NCBI GenBank assembly: GCA_041395745.1
Contig: JAWKZV010000001.1
Coordinates: 558,001-622,000 of the forward strand
From: Porticoccus sp041395745
GTDB taxonomy: Bacteria; Pseudomonadota; Gammaproteobacteria; Pseudomonadales; Porticoccaceae
Reading direction: 5' to 3'
DNA: 64,000 nt
Shown here one piece after another: positions 55,101 to 63,486 of this stretch. Every line of letters starts with the position of its first letter. Position 1 is the first letter of the stretch. Below the pieces are notes generated by a model that was not told the origin of the DNA, did no database searches, and worked only from the letters and a program-made list of their open reading frames with translations. A program made the translations under genes and the position numbers.

Positions 55101-57029
55101 TTGGGTATAGGCGACATGGCCGGCGACGTCTTTGGCAATGGGCTGTTGCGCTCCGAGCATACCCGCCTGGTGGCGGCTTTCAACCACCAGCATATTTTCC
55201 TCGATCCGGACCCGGATGCCGCTGCCAGTTTTGCCGAGCGGCAGCGGTTGTTCAATCTGCCTCGCTCCGGTTGGGATGATTACGATCCCTCCCTGATCTC
55301 ACAGGGCGGCGGGGTGTTTTCCCGGGCCGCCAAATCCATCCACCTGTCGGATCAGGTGCGCAATCGTTTCGGTATCAGCGCCAAGGCACTCAAGCCCAAT
55401 GAGCTGATTCACGAGCTGCTCAAGTCGGAAGTGGACCTCGTCTGGAACGGCGGCATCGGCACCTACGTGAAAGCGTCGTCCGAGAGTCACCAGGAAGTGG
55501 GTGACCGGGCCAACGACGCCGTGCGCGTCAATGGTCGTGAGTTGCGCTGCCGGGTGTTTGCCGAGGGTGGCAATCTGGGGATGACCCAGCGTGGCCGCAT
55601 CGAATATGCCCTCACCGGTGGAGCCTGTAATACCGACTTCATCGACAACGCCGGGGGAGTGGATTGCTCGGACCACGAGGTCAACATCAAGATCCTGCTC
55701 AACGAACTGGTCCAGGCTGAAGATCTCACCACCAAGCAGCGCAACCAGCTGCTGGCGGAGATGACCGACCAGGTGGCCGAGCTTGTCCTGAACAACAATT
55801 ATCGCCAGACCCAGGCTATCAGCCTGGCTCATTACCGTTGTAAAACCAATTTTTCCGAATACTGGCGCACCCTCACCGATTGGGAGATGGCCGGGCAGAT
55901 CAACCGCGCTCTGGAGTTCCTCCCCGACGACGATACGCTCAAGGAGCGCCTTAAGTCCGGGGCGGGCATGACCCACCCGGAGCTGGCCGTGTTGGTATCC
56001 TACGCCAAGATTCTCATCAAAGAAGCAGTCCTCAAGTCTGACGCCCCCTCCGACGCCTATGTGAGCCAGGCAATCAGGGGCGCATTCCCCGCTCGCCTGA
56101 CCAAGGACTATCCGGATCAGGTCGCCCACCACAGTCTGCGTCGGGAAATCATCACCAATCAGGTTGTGAATGAAATGGTCAACCTGATGGGCGTTAACTA
56201 CTTCCAGCGCCAGATTGCATCCACCGGTGCCGCGGTGGACGACGTGGTGCGGGCCTACGTGGTGGTCAGAGACCTGCTGCGCCTGGAGCGCTACTGGCAA
56301 CGGGTTGAAAAACTCGACTACCAGGTGCCCGCAGAAGTGCAGTTTGAACTCTTCTATGCCCTGATGAGACTGGGACGTAGGGCATCACGCTGGGTCTTGC
56401 GCAACCGCCGCTCCTGCCTTAACCCCCAGAAGGAAGTGCGCACCCTGGGGCCAAAACTGGTGGAGTTGCAGTTGCTGTTGCCAACGCTTTTTGCCCGCCA
56501 GGATACCAATGGCTGGCAGGAGGAGGTGTCCCGCCTGGTCGGACTGGGTGTCCAGGAGGACGTGGCCATGCTGGTGGCCAGTTCCAACTTCCTGTTTTTC
56601 GGTTTTGGTATCGTCGATCTGGCGGCCACTGCGAGCAAGCCGGTGGGATTGGTGCTGGAACTGTATTACCGGCTGGGCAGCGAACTCGACCTGGAGTGGT
56701 TTGCTGATCAGATTGTCCATCTTGAGCCCGCCAGCCGTTGGGAGGATTTCGCCCGGGAGTCCTTTGTGGATGATCTGGAAAACCAGCGCCGGACTCTGGC
56801 TCGGTCACTGTTACAGGAGATCAGTAACCTGGACGACATCGAAACGGCCATTCATATCTGGAAAGCGGCCCAGGCGCCTTTGATCAAGCGCTGGCAGGAC
56901 ATGATGAAGGAACTGCACAGCGTTCCGGCCTATGACTTTGCTATGTTCTCGGTCGCCCTGAGGGAACTGCTCGACCTGGTCCAATCCACTGAGAACCGCC
57001 AGGATATGCCCCCGGTTTGCGCGGTGTAG
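52161..57029 (+). CDS. gdhB: NAD-specific glutamate dehydrogenase, large (180 kDa) type
   Basis: 1622 residues from the ATG at 52161, chosen because it follows AAAGGACGGGGG and gives the same length as Pseudomonas GdhB; in-frame ATGs upstream (52074, 52107) would add a basic tail. It oxidises glutamate to 2-oxoglutarate and ammonia with NAD+. The long N-terminal region (about 1-700) is regulatory, with ACT-like features. The catalytic part has GGLRWSDRLEDYRTEILGLVKAQ, PTGAKGGFVAKQ, GIGDMAGDVFGNGLL and WNGGIGTYVKAS, then a helical C-terminal region. The length excludes the small (450-residue) GDH. It is used for glutamate, proline and arginine catabolism. A short hairpin (TACCCG...CGGGTA) follows the stop. 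Confidence 0.95.
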   Translation: MQVISREEFFARLEEQFQRQYPAALVEKLLPFSHRLFDLFPLEELAEERIEDIQGFVHSLYMFTGKVDPLRPKVRVFNPRLEDDGWVSDTTAIFIIQRDMPFLVDSVRILLNRNGLDVRISKSTLFNVVRDEEGNLVDFHDPTGYQHSRAEALIFIEVDLHTSGDALENLEHDIYDVLQDVEVVTDDFQAMNQRLDKVIGEVRENYGRLAEEDAQELAAFLQWLRDGAFIFQGVAEFRLLKGRHTPALKAQQDRQLGIFRRHRLVDDKIPLSDLSPGIQAFYRDAAPMAFTKSSCRSRVHRQAYADFIVLKHYDKQGEVVGEYLFMGLYTSAVYRISPFQIPLIRQRVQQVLDRTGFQPGSHDYKAMLQLVEVHPRDELFHSSVDELFDTLVGIWQISERRLVRLFVRVDPFEKFINCLVYMPRDIYRTSIRTHIEEVLKAEFDATECEFNTSFSESVLARTQFVLKIESDRYREVDRHVLVGRIQSITQDWGDELEQAAVEQWGEEQGRSMARNYRDAFPASYRDHFDHRSAIHDIELFHDLDEPGEIATSFYQPVGAEHNIMRFKLFHREEQLELSELVPMLENLGFRVLGEHPYQISPLQGEDVWMHDFTLRFALDVDVDVSLVRNAFQEAFTAVWAQQTENDRFNHLVVGARLDWRTVALLRLYARYMKQLGSSFSQDFIADTLAANLEVTRNLVALFRYLFDPKLLETHGEESSRAERLNEKILELIDQISNLNTDRVLRSYLQLINATKRTNFFQLDADGEMKPYISVKLAPRELSDAPEPRPLFEIFVYSPRMEGVHLRAGKVARGGLRWSDRLEDYRTEILGLVKAQQVKNAVIVPTGAKGGFVAKQVPRNASREELLLEGIACYRMFICGLLDITDNIVAGKVVPPQSVVRRDYDDPYLVVAADKGTATFSDYANEISLAYGHWLGDAFASGGSYGYDHKKMGITARGAWVSVERHFRELGLNTQAEDFTVLGIGDMAGDVFGNGLLRSEHTRLVAAFNHQHIFLDPDPDAAASFAERQRLFNLPRSGWDDYDPSLISQGGGVFSRAAKSIHLSDQVRNRFGISAKALKPNELIHELLKSEVDLVWNGGIGTYVKASSESHQEVGDRANDAVRVNGRELRCRVFAEGGNLGMTQRGRIEYALTGGACNTDFIDNAGGVDCSDHEVNIKILLNELVQAEDLTTKQRNQLLAEMTDQVAELVLNNNYRQTQAISLAHYRCKTNFSEYWRTLTDWEMAGQINRALEFLPDDDTLKERLKSGAGMTHPELAVLVSYAKILIKEAVLKSDAPSDAYVSQAIRGAFPARLTKDYPDQVAHHSLRREIITNQVVNEMVNLMGVNYFQRQIASTGAAVDDVVRAYVVVRDLLRLERYWQRVEKLDYQVPAEVQFELFYALMRLGRRASRWVLRNRRSCLNPQKEVRTLGPKLVELQLLLPTLFARQDTNGWQEEVSRLVGLGVQEDVAMLVASSNFLFFGFGIVDLAATASKPVGLVLELYYRLGSELDLEWFADQIVHLEPASRWEDFARESFVDDLENQRRTLARSLLQEISNLDDIETAIHIWKAAQAPLIKRWQDMMKELHSVPAYDFAMFSVALRELLDLVQSTENRQDMPPVCAV

Positions 57030-57081
57030 TACCCGCTAAAAAGACGGGTATGCAGCGGGGTATCAGCCGGAGTGTCTATGG

Positions 57082-57212
57082 TATATTCTGCGCGCCCCTG
57101 ACTCGGAGTCGGCTGAAAATTGGGAAGGTTGGTTGAAAGAAGCGGGGGGGAGGACATGCCTCCGCGCGCCGCTTCGAAGCCCTAGTCGGACTTTGTTTGG
57201 GGTATGAGCCCC
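57082..57212 (+). ncRNA. Candidate structured RNA between gdhB and rmf
   Basis: After a TATATT box (57082-57087) with a GC-rich discriminator there are three consecutive hairpins: GACT-CGG-AGTC (57100-57110), GAAGCG-GGG-GGAGG-ACATG-CCTCC...CGCTTC (57139-57175, nested) and GGGG-TATGAG-CCCC (57199-57212). No reading frame explains them. No T-run terminator is visible, and I do not recognise an RNA family, so the status is a proposal. Confidence 0.3.
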
Positions 57213-57255
57213 GGGAGAAAAATCGATATTGTGTTACGACCTACCAGGTTCGTTG

Positions 57256-57462
57256 TTAAATATTGATGACCTTCTGTTGACAAGCCATAGCGTTATAACC
57301 GCTCCAGTTGTCTTCACGCCCTTCGCGCCAGCCATTGAACCAGTCCTGGGCAAGTGATGTTTCTTCTGAGTGGGGGCAACTTGATTTGTTTCGGCCGTTG
57401 AAGCCTGCTTGATAACCTTTGATAAATGCGCGGTGGGATGAATCTCGTTTTTGTCTTCTCAT
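57256..57462 (-). CDS. rmf: Ribosome modulation factor
   Basis: 68 residues from the ATG at 57462 (MRRQKRD, the usual Rmf start); a longer frame lacks the family opening. It shows RAFIKGYQAGFNGRNKSSCP, then DWFNGWREGREDNW, the conserved Rmf pattern. In stationary phase it binds the 30S subunit and dimerises ribosomes into inactive 100S particles. It carries a C-terminal tail of about 15 residues (NAMACQQKVINI) beyond the short E. coli form. It is divergent from rlmKL, an arrangement familiar in pseudomonads. AGGAG lies upstream of the start. Confidence 0.93.
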   Translation of the reverse strand: MRRQKRDSSHRAFIKGYQAGFNGRNKSSCPHSEETSLAQDWFNGWREGREDNWSGYNAMACQQKVINI

Positions 57463-57659
57463 AGGACATGAACTCCTGATTCTTGGGCCACTCATTCCAG
57501 ATGCGACCTGTTAGTTTTTTCTTCATACAGCCGGTCTATGACAGCAAAACTGTACAGAAGTGTCGAAGATTTTATTTATCTATTGGGAAGGCGTTTTAAT
57601 TACGGTATGTAATCAGTACCCTGAATGACGTGGGTCGGCCTTTAATACAGAGAAGCTAT

Positions 57660-59816
57660 ATGAGCATGTGGTTTGCCAGTTGTCCGAAAGGACTTGAAGC
57701 GTTGCTTGCCAGTGAACTGGCCGGTTTGGGCGCATCATCCACCCGCGAAACTGTGGCGGGGGTCTACGCAGAGGGCGATACCGAATTCGCTTACCGCGCC
57801 TGCCTGTGGTCGCGACTGGCCAACCGCATCCTCATGCCCATGGAAAAGTTTCCTGTGAGCAGTGCTGATGACCTCTATCACGGTGTCGCGGCCATTCCCT
57901 GGGAAACCCACCTGACACCGAACGAGTCCATCGCCGTGGACTTCATCGGTACCAACGATGCCATTCGCCACAGCAAGTTCGGTGCCCAGCAGGTGAAAGA
58001 TGCCATCGTCGACCGCATCCAGAAGCATTTTTCCGGTCGTCCCAACGTGGACCTGCACCGTCCGGATTTGCGTATCAACGTGCGCCTGGCCAAGGACCAG
58101 GCCCATGTGAGCCTCGACTTTTCCGGAGAAAGCCTGCACCGCCGCGGTTATCGCACTGCCATGGTGCCGGCACCACTCAAGGAGAACCTGGCCGCTGCGC
58201 TGCTGATCCGCGCTGGCTGGCCGGAGATTGCAGCCCGCGGCGGAGCCCTGATCGATCCCCTGTGTGGCAGTGGGACTTTCCTGATTGAGGGGGCAATGAT
58301 GGTGGCGGATATCGCCCCGGGCCTGAACCGCGAACAGTTCGGTTTTCAGGGCTGGTCGCGATATGACGCCGAGCTGTGGCAGCGCCTGCGTCAGGAGGCC
58401 CTTGACCGCTGCCAGGCAGGTCTGGCCCGAGAGTTGCCGGAAATTCGCGGCTACGACAAGGACACAAGGGCGGTTTCTGCGAGCCACGAAAACATTGCCT
58501 GTGCCGGCCTGGAAAAATGGGTGCGGGTGATGGCCAAGCCTCTGGAGGCGTTCAAGAAGCCAACCCACCGTCAGCTCGGTGAAGGGCTGATTATCTGCAA
58601 CCCCCCCTACGGGGAGCGCTGGGGTGAAATGGAAGAACTGCGTCCGCTCTACCAGACCCTGGGCGAGGTGGCCAAGCGGGAGTGCCCGGGCTGGCGGCTC
58701 GCGGTGATTACCGGCAATGCCGATCTGGCTTCGGAATTGCGCCTGCGCGCAGAGAAGAAATACCAGTTCTTCAATGGCACCATCCCGAGCCAGTTGCTGT
58801 TATTCCAGCTGCGGGATGCCTCTGAACAGGGGCAGCAGCGCCAGGTGGTGACCGAAGAGCAGCTCGGCGAAGGCGCGCAGATGTTCGCCAATCGTCTGAA
58901 GAAGAATGCCCGCAAGCTGGCCGGTTGGCTCAAACAATCCGGAGTGAGCTGTTACCGGCTCTACGATGCCGATATGCCGGAATATGCGGTGGCGGTGGAT
59001 ATTTACGGTGACGCCATCCACGTGCAGGAGTATGCGCCACCGGCAAAAATTGACGAAGAACAGGCCAATAGACACCTCAGTGAAGTGCGCAAGGCGCTGC
59101 TGGCTTTATACCCGGACAGTCGCGGCAAGCTGTTTTTCAAGGAACGGCGCCGCCAGAAGGGTGACAACCAGTACCAGCCCCGCCCCAGTCGTCAGCACCA
59201 CAGCGGTACCTTTGTGGTGGAGGAGGGGGCCTGTCGCTTTGAGGTCAACCTCACCGATTATCTCGACTCGGGACTGTTTCTGGACCACCGACCGGTGCGA
59301 CACCTGATCGGGGAGCTGGCTGCCGGCAAGCGTTTCCTCAACCTGTTTTGCTATACCTCAGCGGCGACCGTACACGCCGCAAAGGGAGGTGCCGAGAGCA
59401 GCCTTAGTGTGGACATGTCGAACAGTTATCTGGAGTGGGCCAGCCGCAATTTTGTGCTCAACAAGATGGACGAAAAACGCCATCAGTTGCTGCGGGCAGA
59501 CTGCCTGGACTGGCTTGCTCAAGAACAGGGCGAGTTTGATCTGATCTTTCTGGATCCGCCGACGTTTTCCAATTCCAAGAAGATGGAGGGGGTGCTGGAT
59601 ATCCAGCGAGACCATCCCGAGCTGATTCATCACGCCATGGCGATACTGGCCCCCGGCGGCACGCTGGTTTTCTCCAACAATTTTCGCCGCTTTACCCTGG
59701 ATGATCAGCTGCGGGCAAATTACTCGGTGGAGGACATCACCGCCAGAACCTTTGATCCGGATTTTCAGCGTGATCGCAGGATTCACTACTGTTGGCTGAT
59801 TCGTCACCGGGAGTAA
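57660..59816 (+). CDS. rlmL: Bifunctional 23S rRNA methyltransferase RlmKL
   Basis: 718 residues from the ATG at 57660 (MSMWFASCPKGLEALLASELAGLGA); a longer frame from 57630 has no support. The N-terminal half is RlmL: a THUMP domain, then the methyltransferase with DPLCGSGTFLIEGA and ICNPPYGERWG, making m2G2445. The C-terminal half is RlmK: FLNLFCYTSAATVHAAKGGA and FDLIFLDPPTFSNSKKM, making m7G2069. Fusion of the two is normal in gammaproteobacteria. It unwinds and modifies 23S rRNA in the peptidyl transferase centre. A glutaredoxin-like gene follows. Confidence 0.95.
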   Translation: MSMWFASCPKGLEALLASELAGLGASSTRETVAGVYAEGDTEFAYRACLWSRLANRILMPMEKFPVSSADDLYHGVAAIPWETHLTPNESIAVDFIGTNDAIRHSKFGAQQVKDAIVDRIQKHFSGRPNVDLHRPDLRINVRLAKDQAHVSLDFSGESLHRRGYRTAMVPAPLKENLAAALLIRAGWPEIAARGGALIDPLCGSGTFLIEGAMMVADIAPGLNREQFGFQGWSRYDAELWQRLRQEALDRCQAGLARELPEIRGYDKDTRAVSASHENIACAGLEKWVRVMAKPLEAFKKPTHRQLGEGLIICNPPYGERWGEMEELRPLYQTLGEVAKRECPGWRLAVITGNADLASELRLRAEKKYQFFNGTIPSQLLLFQLRDASEQGQQRQVVTEEQLGEGAQMFANRLKKNARKLAGWLKQSGVSCYRLYDADMPEYAVAVDIYGDAIHVQEYAPPAKIDEEQANRHLSEVRKALLALYPDSRGKLFFKERRRQKGDNQYQPRPSRQHHSGTFVVEEGACRFEVNLTDYLDSGLFLDHRPVRHLIGELAAGKRFLNLFCYTSAATVHAAKGGAESSLSVDMSNSYLEWASRNFVLNKMDEKRHQLLRADCLDWLAQEQGEFDLIFLDPPTFSNSKKMEGVLDIQRDHPELIHHAMAILAPGGTLVFSNNFRRFTLDDQLRANYSVEDITARTFDPDFQRDRRIHYCWLIRHRE

Positions 59817-59823
59817 TTGTGCT

Positions 59824-60066
59824 GTGGACAAAACGCTGACTATCTACAGTGGCCCTCATTGCCATCTCTGCGACCAGGCCAAGGCACTACTTTATCCGCT
59901 GCTGCAGGAGGCCGGCTGGCGCCTGCAGGAAGTCAATATTGCCGGAGACGAGCAGCTAAAGGCGCTTTACGGCATTCGCATTCCGGTGGTGGCGACACCG
60001 GACGGACGGGAAAAAGGCTGGCCCTTTACCGCGGGGCAAATCCGTCGCCTGATCAGCGAATCCTGA
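59824..60066 (+). CDS. Glutaredoxin family (DUF836) thioredoxin-fold protein
   Basis: 80 residues; GTG start with GGGAG upstream. MDKTLTIYSGPHCHLCDQAKALL shows a CHLC redox motif (C13, C16), then LQEVNIAGDEQLKALYGIRIPVVATPDG with the cis-proline, as in small glutaredoxins of the DUF836 type. It is likely a dithiol exchange protein, and probably shares a transcript with rlmKL. Confidence 0.88.
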   Translation: MDKTLTIYSGPHCHLCDQAKALLYPLLQEAGWRLQEVNIAGDEQLKALYGIRIPVVATPDGREKGWPFTAGQIRRLISES

Positions 60067-60160
60067 TCGTTGGCCCCTTCCCGCGCATTGCCGATACAAC
60101 CGCCGGGTAAACTTCGCTAGAATTTCCCCATAAACCACATCCTTGGGGGGAAATGGTTCC

Positions 60161-61855
60161 ATGCGTGCCGACAAGCTGTTCAACGGCCTTTCCACACGAC
60201 ATTTACCCATGGATTTCACCGGTGGTCTCACTGCCGCAGTGGTGGCTCTGCCGTTGGCGTTGGCCTTCGGGGTGGCGTCCGGTGCAGGTCCCATGGCCGG
60301 AGTCTACGGCGCCATTTTCGTCGGATTTTTCGCCGCGCTGTTTGGCGGCACTCCCTCTCAGGTTTCCGGTCCCACTGGCCCCATGACCGTAGTGATGGCG
60401 GGGGTGTTCACCTCCATGCAAGCTCGCTATCCGGAAACAGGCATCCTGCTCGGCTTCAGTGCCGTCATCCTCGCCGGCCTGATCCAGATCGCCATGGGGG
60501 TTCTGAAGCTTGGCAAGTACTTCATTCTGGTTCCCTACCCGGTAATTTCCGGGTTCATGACCGGGATTGGCGTCATCATCATCATCCTGCAGCTGGGGCC
60601 GTTTTTGGGGCACAGCGGCACGCCTTCATTGATGGCGGCGTTGAGCAGCCTGCCGCAATGGTTGCTTTCGATCCATTGGCAGGAGCTTGCTCTCGGGGTT
60701 CTGGCGCTGGCCATTGTGTACCTGTGGCCTGCGTCCTGGAATGTCTGGCTGCCGCGTCCGTTGGTGGCATTGTTGGCGGGAACCTTCGCTTCTCAGTGGC
60801 TGCCGGAGGAATCCATAGCCGTTATCGGCGAAATTCCCTCGGGCTTCCCGCCCTTGCACTGGCCGCTATTCAACCTGCATGTGATGGGGGAGCTGTTGTA
60901 CGCGGGTGTGTTGCTGGCGGTGCTGGGAGCCATTGACTCATTGCTGACGTCGTTGGTGGCGGACAGCATGACCCGGAATCAACACGACTCTGACCGGGAA
61001 CTGATAGGGCAGGGTGTCGGTAATGCGGTGGCTGGCCTGTTTGGTGGCCTGCCGGGGGCGGGTGCCACCATGCGCACCGTGGTGAATATTCGCGCCGGGG
61101 GAAAGACCGGCCTGTCCGGTGCGATACATTCGCTGATCCTGCTGCTGGTGATGCTGGGAGCAGGCAAATACGCCGCCCATGTGCCACTGGCCGTCCTCGC
61201 CGGGATTCTCATCAAGGTGGGTCTCGACATCATCGACTGGCCTTTTTTCCGCCGCCTAGGAAAGCTGCCGATCAACACGGTGGGGATGATGTTGCTGGTA
61301 CTCGGTCTGACAGTTTTTGTGGACCTGATCACTGCCGTGCTGGTGGGCGTATTCCTCTCCAATCTGATCACGGTGGAGCGATTGACCAGTATCCAGTTGG
61401 ATGGCATCCAGCTCAGTGATGGCGTTGATATTTCGGAAAGCAGTGCAGAGGTCAAAGGTCGTCTGGCCGAACAACAGTGGCTGGCGGATCATCGGGGCGA
61501 TGTATTACTGCTGCGTCTGAATGGCCCGCTCAGTTTCGGAGTGGGTCGGGGTCTGCGCCGCAGGATGGCAGGAAAAATGTCACACAAGCGGATGATTGTT
61601 GATCTGACCGGAGCCCACCTGGTCGGGACTTCGACCGCGATGATTCTCGATGAGCTGATAGAGCTGGAACGTGGCAGCCAGCGGGACGTCATGCTGGTGG
61701 GGGCCTCTGACAAGGTGCGCGGGGACCTGCAACAACTGGGCACCCTGGAACGGGTGGGTCCCCACGGGGTGTTTGATAACCTGCCGGCTGCGATGGCCTG
61801 GGTAGACCGCGGTGATACAGACGAGACTCCCGACGGTGAAGGCGCCAAGGGTTAG
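60161..61855 (+). CDS. SulP family anion transporter with STAS domain
   Basis: 564 residues from the ATG at 60161, near GGGGGG; an in-frame TTG at 60143 is less likely. About 12 helices: MDFTGGLTAAVVALPLALAFGVASGAGPMAGVYGAIFVGFFAALFGGTPSQVSGPTGPMTVV is the SulP opening, with GVLLAVLGAIDSLLTSLVADSMT and GLFGGLPGAGATMRTVVNIRAGG in the core. A STAS domain ends it (VLLLRLNGPLSFGVGRGLRR and VDLTGAHLVGTSTAMILDEL). The STAS loop carries GTSTA in place of the more usual D(S/T)S motif. SulP carriers move sulfate, bicarbonate, C4-dicarboxylates or chloride; the substrate here is unknown. It differs from the SulP gene at 14 kb. Confidence 0.92.
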   Translation: MRADKLFNGLSTRHLPMDFTGGLTAAVVALPLALAFGVASGAGPMAGVYGAIFVGFFAALFGGTPSQVSGPTGPMTVVMAGVFTSMQARYPETGILLGFSAVILAGLIQIAMGVLKLGKYFILVPYPVISGFMTGIGVIIIILQLGPFLGHSGTPSLMAALSSLPQWLLSIHWQELALGVLALAIVYLWPASWNVWLPRPLVALLAGTFASQWLPEESIAVIGEIPSGFPPLHWPLFNLHVMGELLYAGVLLAVLGAIDSLLTSLVADSMTRNQHDSDRELIGQGVGNAVAGLFGGLPGAGATMRTVVNIRAGGKTGLSGAIHSLILLLVMLGAGKYAAHVPLAVLAGILIKVGLDIIDWPFFRRLGKLPINTVGMMLLVLGLTVFVDLITAVLVGVFLSNLITVERLTSIQLDGIQLSDGVDISESSAEVKGRLAEQQWLADHRGDVLLLRLNGPLSFGVGRGLRRRMAGKMSHKRMIVDLTGAHLVGTSTAMILDELIELERGSQRDVMLVGASDKVRGDLQQLGTLERVGPHGVFDNLPAAMAWVDRGDTDETPDGEGAKG

Positions 61856-61896
61856 TAAATACCCTCGCAGACGTGGTCGATCAGTGAACCGGCTGT

Positions 61897-61924
61897 CTGT
61901 GTGAGAGCATGGGCTCTCACACAG
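61897..61924. terminator. 12-bp hairpin between convergent SulP and CigR genes
   Basis: CTGTGTGAGAGC-ATGG-GCTCTCACACAG is a perfect 12-bp stem with a four-base loop. It lies between the convergent ends of the SulP gene (+) and the CigR-like gene (-) and could act for both. No T run follows on either strand. Confidence 0.55.
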
Positions 61925-61933
61925 AGTATCTGA

Positions 61934-62461
61934 TCAATACTGGCCGTTGGTCAGGTAGAAGACGTCCAGAACAGTCTGGGTTGCGTCCATCACTCGCACG
62001 ATGCGATCGTCGATGCGGCGCAGAGAGGTGCCGTCGAGGCGACGGGGCATGCGGCGCAGTATCTCGTCAGGCAGGGAGTGGCTGTAGCTGTACAGTTCTG
62101 CATCCAGTACTTCACCCCTGGCCACCTTTTTTTGCCAGCCGGGAGGCAGTTCGCCACCGCGTTCCAGCTTCATGCGCAGGCCGGGCGGCAACTTCTTTTC
62201 CTTGGATTTTTTGCCGTGATCGTAATTGTCATCGTCATCGTAGTAATGACCATCGCGCAGGTAGTCACCCAGCAGACGTTTTTCTGCTTCATTGAACAGC
62301 ACGCCGGCGATAACTCCGCCAGCCACTTCCGCAGCAGGACCCAGATCGGCATTGGCGGTTACGGGCACTGCCAGGCTGCTGCCCAGTAGCAGTGCCACCG
62401 AGAGTGCCGGGATGCCCCCCATGAAGAGTCTAATGTTGCGGTGATTCCTGTGCAGTTTCAC
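61934..62461 (-). CDS. Anti-virulence regulator CigR-like/RcnB-type periplasmic protein
   Basis: 175 residues; GTG start with AGGA upstream. A signal peptide (IPALSVALLLGSSLAVPVTANA) precedes a mature domain. The region LPPGLRMKLERGGELPPGWQKKVARGEVLDAELY is the CigR/RcnB signature, and a charged DDDDNYDHGKK linker lies before it. In Salmonella CigR is an anti-virulence factor; in environmental bacteria the role is unknown, and metal (nickel, cobalt) handling as in RcnB fits the neighbouring DmeF-type exporter. Its first 32 bases overlap that upstream gene. Confidence 0.82.
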   Translation of the reverse strand: MKLHRNHRNIRLFMGGIPALSVALLLGSSLAVPVTANADLGPAAEVAGGVIAGVLFNEAEKRLLGDYLRDGHYYDDDDNYDHGKKSKEKKLPPGLRMKLERGGELPPGWQKKVARGEVLDAELYSYSHSLPDEILRRMPRRLDGTSLRRIDDRIVRVMDATQTVLDVFYLTNGQY

Positions 62462-63419
62462 GGTTGTATCCGTCCTGATAGTTGTTCACCTCAATGGTGA
62501 GGTGCGAAAGTTGATGAAAGCCAGCGAGTAGCCCCTTGTAGTAATCAACGGGGCGAGGTGTCTGGCTGACGATGGTGATGATAGCGGCAAAATGATGTTC
62601 GCTGACCCGCCAGGCATGAAAATCTGTGATGCGATTCTCCCCGTCTGCCTCGATAGTGCGCCGGATCGCCTCTCGATCCCTGGCGGGCATGCTGCCATCC
62701 AGCAGTATCGGACTGAACTGGCGCACCAGTCCGACTGACCAGCGGGCAATAATGACCGCTCCGACGATACCCATGATTGGGTCCAGCCACTGCCAGCCGA
62801 GGAATTTTCCTGACAGCAGGGCCGCGATGGCCAGCAGCGAGGTCAGCGCATCCGCCAGCACGTGCATATAGGCCGCGTAGAGATTGTGATCATGGTGGCC
62901 GTGATGATGGTCATGGTCATGGTCGTGTGGGTGGTCGTGGTCATGATCATGGCCGTGATGGTGGTGCTCGTCCTTCAGAATCAGGGCGCACACCACATTG
63001 ATCAGCAGTCCCAGGACAGCTACACCGATGGCGGCATTGAAGTGTATTTCCTGGGGGGTAAACAGGCGTTGGATCGATTCGATCAACATCATCAGTGCGA
63101 CGGTGGCCAGGGCCACGGCGCTGGCAAAACCGCCCAGCACCCCGACTTTGCCAGTACCGAAGCTGTAGGCGGGATTATCCGCGTGTTTGCGAGCATAGCG
63201 GTAGGCGAAGACGGTAATCAGGAAGGCGGCGACGTGGGTGCCCATGTGCCAGCCATCCGCCAGCAGGGCCATGGAGCCGAACAGGGTGCCGGCGATGATT
63301 TCCGCCACCATGGTGATGGCCGTGAGGATCAGGACATAACGGGTGCGACGTTCCCCTCGGCGGTTGGCGGTAAAAAAGTCGTGATCGTGTCGCCAGTAGT
63401 CGAGTTGATTTTCAAGCAT
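62430..63419 (-). CDS. dmeF: Cation diffusion facilitator (DmeF-type Co/Ni exporter)
   Basis: About 329 residues from the ATG at 63419; a GTG at 63431 adds four residues. Six helices: RRTRYVLILTAITMVAEIIAGTLFGSMALLADGWHMGTHVAAFLITVFAYRYAR starts TM1-TM2, with LADGWHMGTH. A His/Asp-rich cytoplasmic loop (HHHHGHDHDHDHPHDHDHDHHHGHH) sits between TM4 and TM5, and VLADALTSLLAIAALL carries the TM5 HxxxD. The order and loop match DmeF, which exports Co2+ and Ni2+ using the proton gradient. The CigR-like gene overlaps its 3' end. Confidence 0.9.
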   Translation of the reverse strand: MLENQLDYWRHDHDFFTANRRGERRTRYVLILTAITMVAEIIAGTLFGSMALLADGWHMGTHVAAFLITVFAYRYARKHADNPAYSFGTGKVGVLGGFASAVALATVALMMLIESIQRLFTPQEIHFNAAIGVAVLGLLINVVCALILKDEHHHHGHDHDHDHPHDHDHDHHHGHHDHNLYAAYMHVLADALTSLLAIAALLSGKFLGWQWLDPIMGIVGAVIIARWSVGLVRQFSPILLDGSMPARDREAIRRTIEADGENRITDFHAWRVSEHHFAAIITIVSQTPRPVDYYKGLLAGFHQLSHLTIEVNNYQDGYNRETAQESPQH

Positions 63420-63486
63420 TACAAAGGTCACAAATAGTTGTCAGAACAAAATGGAGGAGATGTCGGTTTCAGGTCGGCTAATTGGG

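Noticed and set aside
62862..63437. Met/Val-rich plus-strand frame opposite dmeF
   Set aside because: It is the mirror of the His-rich loop of the exporter.
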